Source: an uncultured Rhodospirillaceae bacterium (GTDB taxonomy: Bacteria; Pseudomonadota; Alphaproteobacteria; Reyranellales; Reyranellaceae). Taken from it: 64,000 nucleotides of DNA. The translations under genes were made by a program, and so were the position numbers. The notes below the pieces were generated by a model. The model was not told the origin of the DNA and ran no database searches. It worked only from the letters and a program-made list of their open reading frames with translations. Shown here piece after piece: positions 51,065 to 60,608 of the stretch; position 1 is the first letter of the stretch; the number at the start of each line of letters is the position of its first letter. The stretch lies in NCBI GenBank assembly GCA_945952105.1, contig CAMFGZ010000026.1, forward strand, positions 1 to 64,000, in the 5' to 3' direction.

Positions 51065-51787
51065 ATGATCGATGCGCGGCTGCCAGCAATCCTTCTGTTC
51101 GTCCTCATCCTAGCACTTGCCCTTACCGGCTGCGGCGGGGGCGGGTCGGGGCCGTCCGACAGTCCGCCCAGTGACAAGGTCGCCTATACGGCGTGGAAGG
51201 AATGGTCGAGATTCGGCCGCGCCACCGTCGTGTATGGTGGACAGGCCAACGGCTACACCAACCGCGCCGGCATGACCGAGCGCAGCGAGCCGCTGAACAG
51301 CCGCGTCGGCGACTACTGGGGCTCCTGCGGTCGCCCGCAATGGAACGGCAGCTCGGACAAGCCCTGGTCCGGCGCCTTCGTCACCTGGGTGATGGTCCAG
51401 TCTGGCTACAGCGCCTCGCAGTTCCCGCGCGACGGCCGTCACGGCAGCTACCTGTCGATGCTCTACGACCGCGAGCGTGCCTCGCGCAGCGCGCCGTTCC
51501 TGCTGCATGCCCCGAACGAATACTCGCCAAAGCCCGGCGACCTGATCTGCTCGGGTTCGGCAGGGCCGACCTGGCGCTACGCCGACCCGCGCACCGCGCA
51601 CCGCCGCATCGACAACACGGCCGCGCATTGCGACATCGTCACCGACGTGCGCGGCGGCTACGTCCACGCGATCGGCGGCAACGTGAAGGACAGCGTGGCG
51701 ATGAGCCTCTTCCCCGTCGACTCGCGCGGCCGCCTGATGAACGTCTCGGGCCGGCCCTGGCTCCTGGTCGTGGAGAAGCGCGGCTAG
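51065..51787 (+). CDS. DUF2272 domain lipoprotein, copy 1
   Basis: A roughly 240-residue lipoprotein. The signal peptide ILLFVLILALALTGC gives a lipobox cysteine followed by a flexible GGGGSGPSDSPP linker. The mature part is a DUF2272 domain: KPWSGAFVTWVMVQSG, KPGDLICSG, AAHCDIVTDV, AIGGNVKDSVAMSLFPVD. DUF2272 resembles CHAP/NlpC-like folds, so a cell-wall-related role is possible but unproven. Start 51065 is preferred because MIDAR plus the hydrophobic run makes a normal signal; ATG 50999 is the alternative. It is convergent with the GMC gene, and a second DUF2272 lipoprotein lies beyond that gene. Confidence 0.83.
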   Translation: MIDARLPAILLFVLILALALTGCGGGGSGPSDSPPSDKVAYTAWKEWSRFGRATVVYGGQANGYTNRAGMTERSEPLNSRVGDYWGSCGRPQWNGSSDKPWSGAFVTWVMVQSGYSASQFPRDGRHGSYLSMLYDRERASRSAPFLLHAPNEYSPKPGDLICSGSAGPTWRYADPRTAHRRIDNTAAHCDIVTDVRGGYVHAIGGNVKDSVAMSLFPVDSRGRLMNVSGRPWLLVVEKRG

Positions 51788-51802
51788 GCCGGCGAGACCG
51801 CC

Positions 51803-53407
51803 CTAGTTCGTCATTCCCGCCGCGTGCATGATCGCGGCGGTGCGCTCGGCCAGCATCATGCTGGGCGCATTGGTGTTGCCGCCGATCAGCGTCGGCATCA
51901 CCGAGGCATCGACCACGCGCAGTCCCTCGACGCCGTGCACCAGCAGCTTGTCGTCGACGACGGCCATCGGATCGCTGGCCGGGCCCATCTTGCAGGTGCC
52001 GACCGGGTGATAGATCGTCTCGCACTTCGCGCGGATCCATTGCTCGATCTCGGCATCGGTCTTCGCGGCCGGGCCCGGCGCCAGCTCGTCGGCGCGATAG
52101 GGATCGAGGCCCGACTGGGCGAGGATATCCCGGCCCATCTTCACGCCGGCGATCAGCGTGTCGAGGTCCTGGCGCTCGCTGAGATAATTCGGGTCGATCA
52201 GCGGATGTTCCTTGGGATCCCTGCTGCGCAGCCGGATCGTGCCCTTGCTCTCGGGGCGCAGCGTGCAGACGTGCAGGCTGTAGCCGTCCTTGTTCAGGCG
52301 CGTGCGGCCATGGTCCTGGACAAGCACCGGCAGGAAGTGGAGCTGGATGTCGGGCGCGGTCAGGCCCGGGCGCGTGCGCAGGAAGCCGCCGGATTCGGCA
52401 ATCGGAGACGTGCCGGGACCCTTCTTGTTCACGACGTACTGGTAGAGCGAGGCCAGCTTGTTGGCCCGGTCGTAGGTATCGCGGGTCTTGCAGAACTGCA
52501 GCAGCGCCGCGTCGAGATGGTCCTGGAGGTTGCCGCCGACACCCGGCAGGTCGTGGATCGGCCGGATGCCGATCGACTTCAGGTGATCGGCCGGACCGAC
52601 GCCCGACAGCATAAGGAGCTGCGGCGAGTTGATGGCGCCACCGCAGAGGATGATCTCGCGCGTGACGCGAGCCACCTCGTCGCGGCCGTTCAATGTGTAG
52701 CGCACGCCCATGGCGCGGTTCTCGTCGAAGATGATGCGCTCGACCAGCGCACCGGTGACGACGATGAGATGGGCGCCGCTGTTGGCGACGGCCGGACGGA
52801 GGTAAGCGCTCGCCGCGCTCCAGCGCTCCTTGTTCTTCTGCGTCACCTGATACAGGCCGACGCCGTCCTGTTCGGCGCCGTTGAAGTCCTTGTTGCGCTT
52901 GTGCCCGGCCTGCTCGGCCGCCTTCAGGAAGGCCTCGTTGAGCTTGCTGGGATCGGCCTGGTCGGCGACGTTCAGTGGCCCGCCCGTGCCATGGAAGGCG
53001 TCGGCGCCGCGCTCGTTGTTTTCGGCCTTCTTGAAATAGGGGAGCACGTCCTCATACGACCAGCCCTCGTTGCCGAGCTGGCGCCAGTGGTCGTAGTCCG
53101 ACGCATGGCCGCGGATGTAGAGCATGGCGTTGATCGACGAGGAGCCGCCCAGCGTCTTGCCGCGCGGCCAGTACATGCGCCGGTCGTTGCAGTGCTTCTG
53201 GGGCGTCGTCTCGTAGTGCCAGTTGTACGGATTCTTCTCGCCCAGCGAAGCGAAGCCGGCGGGCATCTTCAGCATGAACGACTTGTCGGGGGCGCCGGCT
53301 TCCAGCACCAGGATGCGCAACTTGGGTCGTTCCCAGGCCAGGCGCGCGGCCAGGGCGCAGCCGGCGGAGCCGGCACCGACGATGATGTAGTCGTAGAGCG
53401 AAGACAT
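51803..53407 (-). CDS. GMC family FAD-dependent oxidoreductase (choline dehydrogenase-like)
   Basis: A 534-residue flavoprotein with FAD motif VGAGSAG at residues 10-16, signature RGKTLGGSSSINAMLYIRGH, CGGAINSPQLLMLSGVGP (signature 2) and the catalytic-end motif TIYHPVGTCKMG. It is a full-length paralogue of the enzyme at 15845-17440 and closer to choline/alcohol dehydrogenases of the BetA type. No signal peptide. It lies 10 bases after a DUF2272 lipoprotein gene and ends the operon carbonic anhydrase - VOC - DUF2272 - GMC. Substrate unknown. Confidence 0.92.
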   Translation of the reverse strand: MSSLYDYIIVGAGSAGCALAARLAWERPKLRILVLEAGAPDKSFMLKMPAGFASLGEKNPYNWHYETTPQKHCNDRRMYWPRGKTLGGSSSINAMLYIRGHASDYDHWRQLGNEGWSYEDVLPYFKKAENNERGADAFHGTGGPLNVADQADPSKLNEAFLKAAEQAGHKRNKDFNGAEQDGVGLYQVTQKNKERWSAASAYLRPAVANSGAHLIVVTGALVERIIFDENRAMGVRYTLNGRDEVARVTREIILCGGAINSPQLLMLSGVGPADHLKSIGIRPIHDLPGVGGNLQDHLDAALLQFCKTRDTYDRANKLASLYQYVVNKKGPGTSPIAESGGFLRTRPGLTAPDIQLHFLPVLVQDHGRTRLNKDGYSLHVCTLRPESKGTIRLRSRDPKEHPLIDPNYLSERQDLDTLIAGVKMGRDILAQSGLDPYRADELAPGPAAKTDAEIEQWIRAKCETIYHPVGTCKMGPASDPMAVVDDKLLVHGVEGLRVVDASVMPTLIGGNTNAPSMMLAERTAAIMHAAGMTN

Positions 53408-53417
53408 GGTCCTTCCT

Positions 53418-54161
53418 TCAGGGCAGCCTGTTCTCGATGACGGCGAAGAACGGTCGGCCGGATAAGGGCGACAAAAACCCGTTCCCGTCCAGTGGAAAGA
53501 CGCTCCGTGTTACGGAGTCGCCCACGTTGCCGCCGATGGCGAAAACCTGGCCCGGGCGGACATCGACCACGATATCGCAATGGCCGGCGCCGCGGTTGAG
53601 GTTCTGCAAAGTCGTGCCGCTGCCTTCGCGCGAGGCGCAGATCAGGTCACCCACCTGGGGTGCGCGTTCGGCCGGCGGATGCGGGATGAAGGCGGCGCCG
53701 GGACTCCTCGCGCGCTCGACCATCCTCTCCACATAGATCGTGTGGCGCTGGTCGGGGCAGAAGAGGTCGCGCGGCACGCCCGCGCTCTCGATGTCCCAGG
53801 AAATGAAGGCCGCCGACCACGGCACGTCGTTGAGCCCGCTCAGCTTGTTGCCGACGGCCGCCCAGTAGTCGGCGATGCGCTGCGGCGCCTCGCGCTCCTT
53901 GATGCCGAGCTGTTCGGTCTTTGCGGGTGCGTTGTCGGAATAGGTGATGATCTGCTTGCCGTAGCGTCCCCATTCGGCGACGGCCAGCAGCACCATAGAG
54001 GTCTTGGCGCTTGTTGCGGGCGGCGGCGCCTCCGGCTTCCAGGGCGCCGCGTGACAGGGGCCGAGCGGCGCCAGATCCTTGGCCTGCACGACGGGTTTGC
54101 TCGCCGGTGCCTGGGCGCATCCGGCCAGGAGGAGGAGAAGGGTCGCGACGGGGATGCGCAT
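53418..54161 (-). CDS. DUF2272 domain lipoprotein, copy 2
   Basis: A 247-residue lipoprotein with signal MRIPVATLLLLLAGC (lipobox LAGC) and a DUF2272 domain. Conserved points shared with the copy at 51065-51787 are VPWSAAFISWDIESAG, VGDLICAS, GHCDIVVDV and AIGGNVGDSVTRSVFPLDGNGFL. The conserved Trp-Ser, the His-Cys-Asp triplet and the GGNV turn may form the active site. The two copies face each other across the GMC gene. This copy is co-oriented with the GMC gene and 10 bases from it. Function unknown; peptidoglycan-associated activity is a guess from fold. Confidence 0.83.
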   Translation of the reverse strand: MRIPVATLLLLLAGCAQAPASKPVVQAKDLAPLGPCHAAPWKPEAPPPATSAKTSMVLLAVAEWGRYGKQIITYSDNAPAKTEQLGIKEREAPQRIADYWAAVGNKLSGLNDVPWSAAFISWDIESAGVPRDLFCPDQRHTIYVERMVERARSPGAAFIPHPPAERAPQVGDLICASREGSGTTLQNLNRGAGHCDIVVDVRPGQVFAIGGNVGDSVTRSVFPLDGNGFLSPLSGRPFFAVIENRLP

Positions 54162-54197
54162 GCCGCAGTCTACCAGCGTCTCCTCATCAAGGCTGCG

Positions 54198-54899
54198 TCA
54201 CCAGCGCCCGACTCCGCCGATCAGGATCGTCGGTACGCCGCCGGTGCCGTTCTTCACTGTACAGACCTGGCTGCCGGGCCGGCGGCCCTCGCGCGGCTCG
54301 GAGACGTCCAGGCCGGCTGTCTCGAGACGCGCATGGGCGGCCGCGATGTCGGGGACGCGCCAGGACAGGCCCCAGAGATGGTCCGGTTCGTCCGAGACAC
54401 CCTTCTTCAAGTCATGCGCGATCTCGACCACGAGGTCGCCGCAACGGAAGAACAGCAGGCGGGCGCCCCACTGGGGATTGCTGCGATCGAGGCGCAGGTC
54501 GAGGCCGAGGCGGCCGCCATAGAAGGCGACGGCACGTTCGGGGTTGGGCGTGCGGACCACGACATGGTCGAGGCTGGCGACGGCGGCGGCCTCGTCGGTC
54601 GCCAGGGCGGATGGTGCGTCGTCGGTGATTGCGCAAAGACCGATCGCGACGCCGTGGCCTGTGAAGGCAAGGCCGTGATCGGTACGTGTCGTCTTCACCG
54701 CGCGGCGTTCGAGCAGCGCCGCTTCCTTGTCGGGATCGGCCGTCGCAAAAGCCATCGAGCGCAAACCGGGCGCGCCGCTCTCCAAGCGCAGGCCGACATT
54801 GCCGGTACGCAGGCGGCCGTCGCGCGCGCGACGTCCCAGCAGCGTCTCGTAGGCGGCGACCGAGCCACCTATGACGAGATGGTCGAGCGCCGTGATCAT
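54198..54899 (-). CDS. VOC family protein with two glyoxalase-like modules
   Basis: A 233-residue protein. It opens LDHLVIGGSVAAYETLLGRRA, and a second module starts near residue 113 (SLDHVVVRTPNPERAVAFYGGRLGLDLRLDR). The paired modules resemble ring-cleaving dioxygenase or glyoxalase-like proteins (glyoxalase_3 group). The second module keeps His (LDH) and Glu (VVEIAHD) but the metal set of the first is incomplete. Start lies 4 bases after the carbonic-anhydrase stop. Function unknown. Confidence 0.83.
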   Translation of the reverse strand: MITALDHLVIGGSVAAYETLLGRRARDGRLRTGNVGLRLESGAPGLRSMAFATADPDKEAALLERRAVKTTRTDHGLAFTGHGVAIGLCAITDDAPSALATDEAAAVASLDHVVVRTPNPERAVAFYGGRLGLDLRLDRSNPQWGARLLFFRCGDLVVEIAHDLKKGVSDEPDHLWGLSWRVPDIAAAHARLETAGLDVSEPREGRRPGSQVCTVKNGTGGVPTILIGGVGRW

Positions 54900-54903
54900 C
54901 GCG

Positions 54904-55428
54904 TCAGCCGATGCGCTTCAGGTTCGCCTTGTAGTCCTGGCTGCGCTTCACGTAGCTCTCCGCGCTCATGGCGAGTCGCGAGGCATTCTCCTCGCTCAGC
55001 TCGCGCACGACCTTGGCCGGCGCACCGAGGATCATCGACCGGTCGGGAAAGCTCTTGCCCTCGGTCACGACCGAACCGGCGCCGACCAGGCAGTCCTTGC
55101 CGATCACGGACCGGTTGAGCACGACCGACTGGATGCCGATCAACGAACCATCGCCGATCGTGCAGCCGTGCAGCATCACCTGGTGCCCGACCGTCACATG
55201 CCGGCCGATGGTCAGCGGCGCGCCGGGATCGGTGTGGAGGACGCTCAGTTCCTGGATGTTGCTGTCGTCGCCGATCACGATCGGCTCGTTGTCGCCGCGC
55301 AGGACGGCGCCGGGCCAGATGCTCACGCGCTCGCCCAGGATCACCGAACCGATGATGGTGGCCTCCTCCGCAATGTAGCAGGAGGCCGGAATCACCGGCA
55401 CGCGGTCGTGGAGCTGGTAAATGGCCAT
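54904..55428 (-). CDS. Gamma-class carbonic anhydrase family protein
   Basis: A 174-residue left-handed beta-helix (hexapeptide-repeat) protein. The zinc-binding histidines of the gamma-carbonic-anhydrase family are at positions 65, 82 and 87 (LHTDPG, GHQVMLHGC). The chain is close to YrdA/CaiE and PaaY proteins, several of which act as carbonic anhydrase or thioesterase. It leads the operon with the VOC gene 4 bases later. ATG 55428 is chosen from AGAGGA upstream and the family N-terminus MAIYQLHDRVP. Confidence 0.9.
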   Translation of the reverse strand: MAIYQLHDRVPVIPASCYIAEEATIIGSVILGERVSIWPGAVLRGDNEPIVIGDDSNIQELSVLHTDPGAPLTIGRHVTVGHQVMLHGCTIGDGSLIGIQSVVLNRSVIGKDCLVGAGSVVTEGKSFPDRSMILGAPAKVVRELSEENASRLAMSAESYVKRSQDYKANLKRIG

Positions 55429-55543
55429 CTGTATTCCTCTGGTTGCGCGGAGCGTTGTCTTCTTGCCATTCCGCATGCCACCTTGAACCCGCCAGTTCAA
55501 TAGCGCGGCAGACGGTCGGGCGGACGCGGAGCATGCAGTCATC

Positions 55544-56632
55544 ATGAGTACGACGGACGAAACCGGCACGGCGCCGGCCGAAGCACGGACCGCGGAGCCC
55601 GAAAAGCCTGCATTTGCGGTCACGGCCTCGCGCCAGTTCGCGAGCTGGCTGGCCGAGAGCGGAAGCAGCCTCGCGATCTCGACCTACCAGAGCAGCAAGG
55701 TCATCCTGATCGGCAGCAACAGGGAGGCCGGGCGGCTCTCGGTGTTCGAGCGTACGATCGAACGACCGATGGGCATGGCCTTCCGCGATTCGCGCCTGGC
55801 CGTCGCGTCGATGATCCAGATCACCAGCTTCGTCGACGCCGCGCGCGGCACGCCGGGCGCTGCAGGCTACGATGCGCTGTTCGTGCCGCAGTCGGCGACC
55901 TACACCGCCGATCTCGACGTCCACGACGTCGCGTACGGCGCCGATGGCAAGCTCGTCTTCGTCAACACGTTGTTCTCCTGCCTCGCGACGACCAGCGAGA
56001 CGCACAGCTTCAAGCCGCTGTGGAAGCCGTCCTTCATCTCGCGTCTCGCGCCGGAGGATCGCTGCCACCTGAACGGCCTGGCGATGCGCGACGGCAAGCC
56101 GGCTTACGTCACCTGCGTGGCCGAGACCGACGTGGCCGACGGCTGGCGCGAGCATCGCAGCGGCGGTGGTGTCCTGATCGATGTCGCGTCGGGCGAGGTC
56201 GTGTGCCGCGGCCTCTCGATGCCGCACTCGCCGCGCCTGCACGAGGGCAGGCTCTGGGTGCTGAACTCCGGCGCGGGCGAGGTGGGCACGGTCGACCTCG
56301 CCACGGGCCGCTTCGAGCCGGTGGCCTTCTGCCCGGGCTATCTGCGCGGCCTCGACTTCGTGGGCCCCTATGCGCTCGTAGGCCTCTCCGAGCCGCGCGA
56401 GAACCGCACCTTCGCCGGCCTGCCGCTGCAAGAACGGCTCACCGCCGCCAAGGTGAGCCCGCGCTGCGGCGTGTTCGTCATCGACACGCGGACCGGCGAC
56501 GTGGCGCACTGGCTGCGCCTCGAGGGCGTGGTCAACGAACTCTACGACGTCGTCTTCCTGCCGGGCCTCGCGCGACCGATGATGATCGGCTTCAAGAACG
56601 AGGAAATCCGGCGGACGGTGTCGATCGAATAG
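55544..56632 (+). CDS. TIGR03032 family protein (uncharacterised beta-propeller-like)
   Basis: A 362-residue protein of the TIGR03032 group: FAVTASRQFASWLAESGSSLAISTYQSSKVILIG at the start, then GMAFRDSRLAVAS, DLDVHDVAYGADGKLVFVNTLFSCLAT and CHLNGLAMRDGKPAYVTCVAETD. The pattern of short strand repeats suggests a beta-propeller. No enzymatic function is established. It lies between the divergent carbonic anhydrase operon and the MerR gene, alone on its transcript. The 115-base gap upstream holds no recognised element. Confidence 0.82.
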   Translation: MSTTDETGTAPAEARTAEPEKPAFAVTASRQFASWLAESGSSLAISTYQSSKVILIGSNREAGRLSVFERTIERPMGMAFRDSRLAVASMIQITSFVDAARGTPGAAGYDALFVPQSATYTADLDVHDVAYGADGKLVFVNTLFSCLATTSETHSFKPLWKPSFISRLAPEDRCHLNGLAMRDGKPAYVTCVAETDVADGWREHRSGGGVLIDVASGEVVCRGLSMPHSPRLHEGRLWVLNSGAGEVGTVDLATGRFEPVAFCPGYLRGLDFVGPYALVGLSEPRENRTFAGLPLQERLTAAKVSPRCGVFVIDTRTGDVAHWLRLEGVVNELYDVVFLPGLARPMMIGFKNEEIRRTVSIE

Positions 56633-56650
56633 GGGCTACGGTGCTGATGC

Positions 56651-56679
56651 ACTTTACGTAACTTGCACTCACGTAAAGT
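56651..56679. promoter_or_regulatory. 29-bp dyad (ACTTTACGT-N11-ACGTAAAGT) upstream of merR
   Basis: Nine-base arms are exact reverse complements with an 11-base spacer. They share the TTTACGT core with the adjacent palindrome at 56684-56705, whose centre is about 30 bases away, three helical turns. This suggests cooperative binding of one regulator. Confidence 0.6.
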
Positions 56680-56683
56680 CCAT

Positions 56684-56705
56684 TTGACGTTTACGTAAAC
56701 GTCAA
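56684..56705. promoter_or_regulatory. Perfect 22-bp palindromic operator upstream of merR
   Basis: The half-site TTGACGTTTAC is followed immediately by its exact reverse complement. It ends 16 bases before the MerR start codon, so autoregulation is likely. A one-mismatch copy lies at 39285-39306 before the carboxylase operon. LiuR-type MerR proteins control branched-chain acyl-CoA genes in other proteobacteria. Confidence 0.78.
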
Positions 56706-56721
56706 CTACATCGTCTTAATC

Positions 56722-57165
56722 ATGTCCGTCGCCGCAACATCCTCGGCCACCAGCGCTGCGCTGCGCGACGCGCAGCGCATCTACAGCATCGCCGAATTGT
56801 CGCGCGAATTTGCGATCACGCCGCGCACGATCCGCTTCTACGAGGACGAGGGGCTGATCAAGCCGCGCCGGCAGGGCATGACGCGCCTCTATACGGCCGG
56901 CGACCGCACGCGGCTGAGCTGGATCCTGCGCGGCAAGCGGCTGGGTTTCTCCCTGGCCGAAATCCGCGAGCTGCTCGACCTCTACCAGGTCGATCGCACC
57001 GGCGTTCAGCAATTGCGCGAGCTGCTGCGTCGCAGCCAGCTTCACATCGCCGATCTCGAGCGCAAGCGCGCCGACCTCGACCAGCACATCGGCGAGTTCA
57101 GGGACGTCGAGGCACAAGTGAGCGCCGAGCTGAAGCAGCGCGGCGTCGATCCCGAAAGCGACTAG
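56722..57165 (+). CDS. MerR family transcriptional regulator (LiuR-like)
   Basis: A 147-residue regulator. The winged-helix MerR domain covers residues 20-90 (YSIAELSREFAITPRTIRFYEDEGLIKPRRQG), followed by an antiparallel coiled coil (about 96-138). There is no cysteine anywhere, so it is not a metal sensor; LiuR-type members sense acyl-CoA intermediates. Palindromes directly upstream and at 39285-39306 suggest it controls itself, the following acyl-CoA dehydrogenase gene (24 bases downstream) and the distant carboxylase operon. The LiuR label is inference from length, absence of cysteines and context. Confidence 0.83.
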   Translation: MSVAATSSATSAALRDAQRIYSIAELSREFAITPRTIRFYEDEGLIKPRRQGMTRLYTAGDRTRLSWILRGKRLGFSLAEIRELLDLYQVDRTGVQQLRELLRRSQLHIADLERKRADLDQHIGEFRDVEAQVSAELKQRGVDPESD

Positions 57166-57189
57166 AAAAGTTCGACCGAGGAGGAAGGC

Positions 57190-58973
<1,784 letters not shown>

Positions 58974-58977
<4 letters not shown>

Positions 58978-59306
58978 AGTCGGTCCTCGCCTACGGGGCA
59001 GCGGCGTTCCTCGAGATCGCCGGCTGCTTCGCTTTCTGGGCGTGGCTGCGGCTCGGCGCCTCCGTCTGGTGGACAGTGCCCGGCGCCGTGGCGCTCCTGC
59101 TGTTCGCGTGGGCGCTCACCCTCATCGATTCGGACGCCGCGGGCCGCGCCTATGCGGCCTATGGCGGCGTCTACATCGCCGCGACGCTCGTCTGGCTGTG
59201 GGCCGTGGAGGGCACGCGGCCCGATCGCTGGGACATCACCGGTGCGATCGTCTGCCTGATCGGCGCCGCCATCATTCTTTTCGCACCGCATCGCGCGACG
59301 GGCTAA
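58974..59306 (+). CDS. YnfA family (UPF0060) small membrane protein
   Basis: A 110-residue protein with four membrane spans, matching the YnfA family through AYGAAAFLEIAGCFAFWAWLRLG and AYAAYGGVYIAATLVWLWAVEG...DRWDITGAIVCLIGAAIIL. YnfA is an SMR-like small multidrug efflux relative. No ATG is available; the start is probably the CTG at 58974, which overlaps the dehydrogenase stop (CTGA) and gives the correct family N-terminus. It is therefore translationally coupled to a catabolic gene, an odd pairing. Confidence in family is high, in the start moderate. Confidence 0.82.
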
Positions 59307-59347
59307 CCTCGGGGCGTTGTCAAATAAACGCCTGAGGAAACCGCCCC

Positions 59348-60148
59348 ATGTCCGCACCGCACGTTCTGGCCGAAGTCAAAGACGGCATCGGCTGGATGAC
59401 GCTCAACCGTCCCGAATCGCTGAACGCGCTGTCGATGGAAATGCGCGATCTGCTGATCGAGCACAGCGCGAAGTTCGAGAAGGACCCGGCGGTGCGCTGC
59501 GTGGTGATCCGCGGTGCCGGCACGCACTTCATGGCGGGCGGCGACATCCGCGGCTTCCACAAGTCGCTGACCGAGGACAAGGAGGCCCATCTCGCGGGCT
59601 TCGAGATGCGGGTCGTGAAGGCGCACCAGGCGATCTACCAGATCCGGCGCATGAACAAGCCGGTCCTGGCCTCGGTGCAGGGCGCCGCTGCCGGCTTCGG
59701 CCTGTCGCTGATCCTGAACTGCGATCTCGCGATCGCATCGGACGATTCGTTCTTTACGCTCGCCTATCGCCACATCGGCCTCAGCGCCGACGGTGGCGCG
59801 ACCTATTTCCTGCCGCGCGTGGTGGGCGAGCGGAAGGCGCTGGAGATCGCCCTGCTGGGCGAGCGCTTCTCGGCGCAGGAGGCCAAGGACAACAACATCC
59901 TGAACTGGGTCGTGCCGAAGGATCAGCTCGCCGTCGAGACCGAGAAGATGGCGCGCAAGCTGGCCGATGGTCCGACCTACGCGCTGGGCGTCGCCAAGAA
60001 GCTGATCCGCAACTCGTTCGACAACAGCTGGGACGAGCACTCGCATCGCGAGGCCGAGGGCCTCGCCGCCTGCGCCGCCACCGAGGACCATTTCGAGGGC
60101 CTCAGCGCCTTCCTCGAAAAGCGGAAGGCCAAGTTCAAGGGGCGGTGA
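59348..60148 (+). CDS. Enoyl-CoA hydratase/isomerase family protein, PaaG-like
   Basis: A 266-residue crotonase-fold protein. Oxyanion-hole segments HFMAGGDIRGF and QGAAAGFGLSLILNCD are present. Both crotonase glutamates are missing (GFGLS and TLAYRHIGL). Instead Asp148 in LSADGGATYFLPRVVG occupies the position used by the PaaG/dienoyl-CoA isomerase branch, pointing to double-bond isomerisation rather than hydration. ATG 59348 is preceded by GAGGAAACC. It follows the YnfA gene by 41 bases. Confidence 0.87.
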   Translation: MSAPHVLAEVKDGIGWMTLNRPESLNALSMEMRDLLIEHSAKFEKDPAVRCVVIRGAGTHFMAGGDIRGFHKSLTEDKEAHLAGFEMRVVKAHQAIYQIRRMNKPVLASVQGAAAGFGLSLILNCDLAIASDDSFFTLAYRHIGLSADGGATYFLPRVVGERKALEIALLGERFSAQEAKDNNILNWVVPKDQLAVETEKMARKLADGPTYALGVAKKLIRNSFDNSWDEHSHREAEGLAACAATEDHFEGLSAFLEKRKAKFKGR

Positions 60149-60150
60149 CG

Positions 60151-60558
60151 ATGCGCGGACCGGGGAGAAGATTTGTTTGCTCCGCCATCTTCAGCGGCAT
60201 CGCTACCGGTAGATCTGCGCTTGCTTTGTCGCCTCCGAGCTTCATGGTTTTCTTCGCATTCGGCCAATCGGAAATTAGCGAGCAAGGTGAGCGCACGATC
60301 AACCAGTTCGCGCCCTTCTTCTTCAGGTTGAAAACTGGCCACGTGACCCTCACGGGCCATTCCGACACAGCTGAAGCCAGCGTGCCTCTCTCTATGTCCC
60401 GTGCAGTAGCGGTCAAAATGCGTCTGCTTGGCATGGGGATCCCGGTCGATCGAATTTCGGTTATCGCGCGGGGAGATAAGGACCTCTTGGTGCAGACGCC
60501 GCCGGGGACACGCGACCCCCAGAACAGGCGCGTCGAACTCGTGCTTCACAGTCGATAG
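60151..60558 (+). CDS. Small exported OmpA C-terminal domain protein
   Basis: A 135-residue protein that is little more than a signal-like N-terminus (FVCSAIFSGIATGRSALAL) and one OmpA-like peptidoglycan-binding domain. SFMVFFAFGQSEIS, LTGHSDTAEASVPLSMSRAVAV and DPQNRRVELVL mirror the end of the porin at 62187-63146 nearly element by element. The Asp and Arg positions that bind diaminopimelate (GHSDT, NRRVEL) are retained. Codon choice looks less GC-biased than in neighbours. It starts 2 bases after the PaaG-like gene. A periplasmic peptidoglycan-binding role is inferred. Confidence 0.8.
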   Translation: MRGPGRRFVCSAIFSGIATGRSALALSPPSFMVFFAFGQSEISEQGERTINQFAPFFFRLKTGHVTLTGHSDTAEASVPLSMSRAVAVKMRLLGMGIPVDRISVIARGDKDLLVQTPPGTRDPQNRRVELVLHSR

Positions 60559-60608
60559 TCGCGGCGGCCGCCCGAGATGCGCCCGGGCGGCTGTGACGAC
60601 TGAAGCGA

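Noticed and set aside
56722..57165. Heavy-metal or redox (SoxR/CueR) MerR regulator
   Set aside because: The protein has no cysteine at all, excluding the known metal and iron-sulfur sensors.
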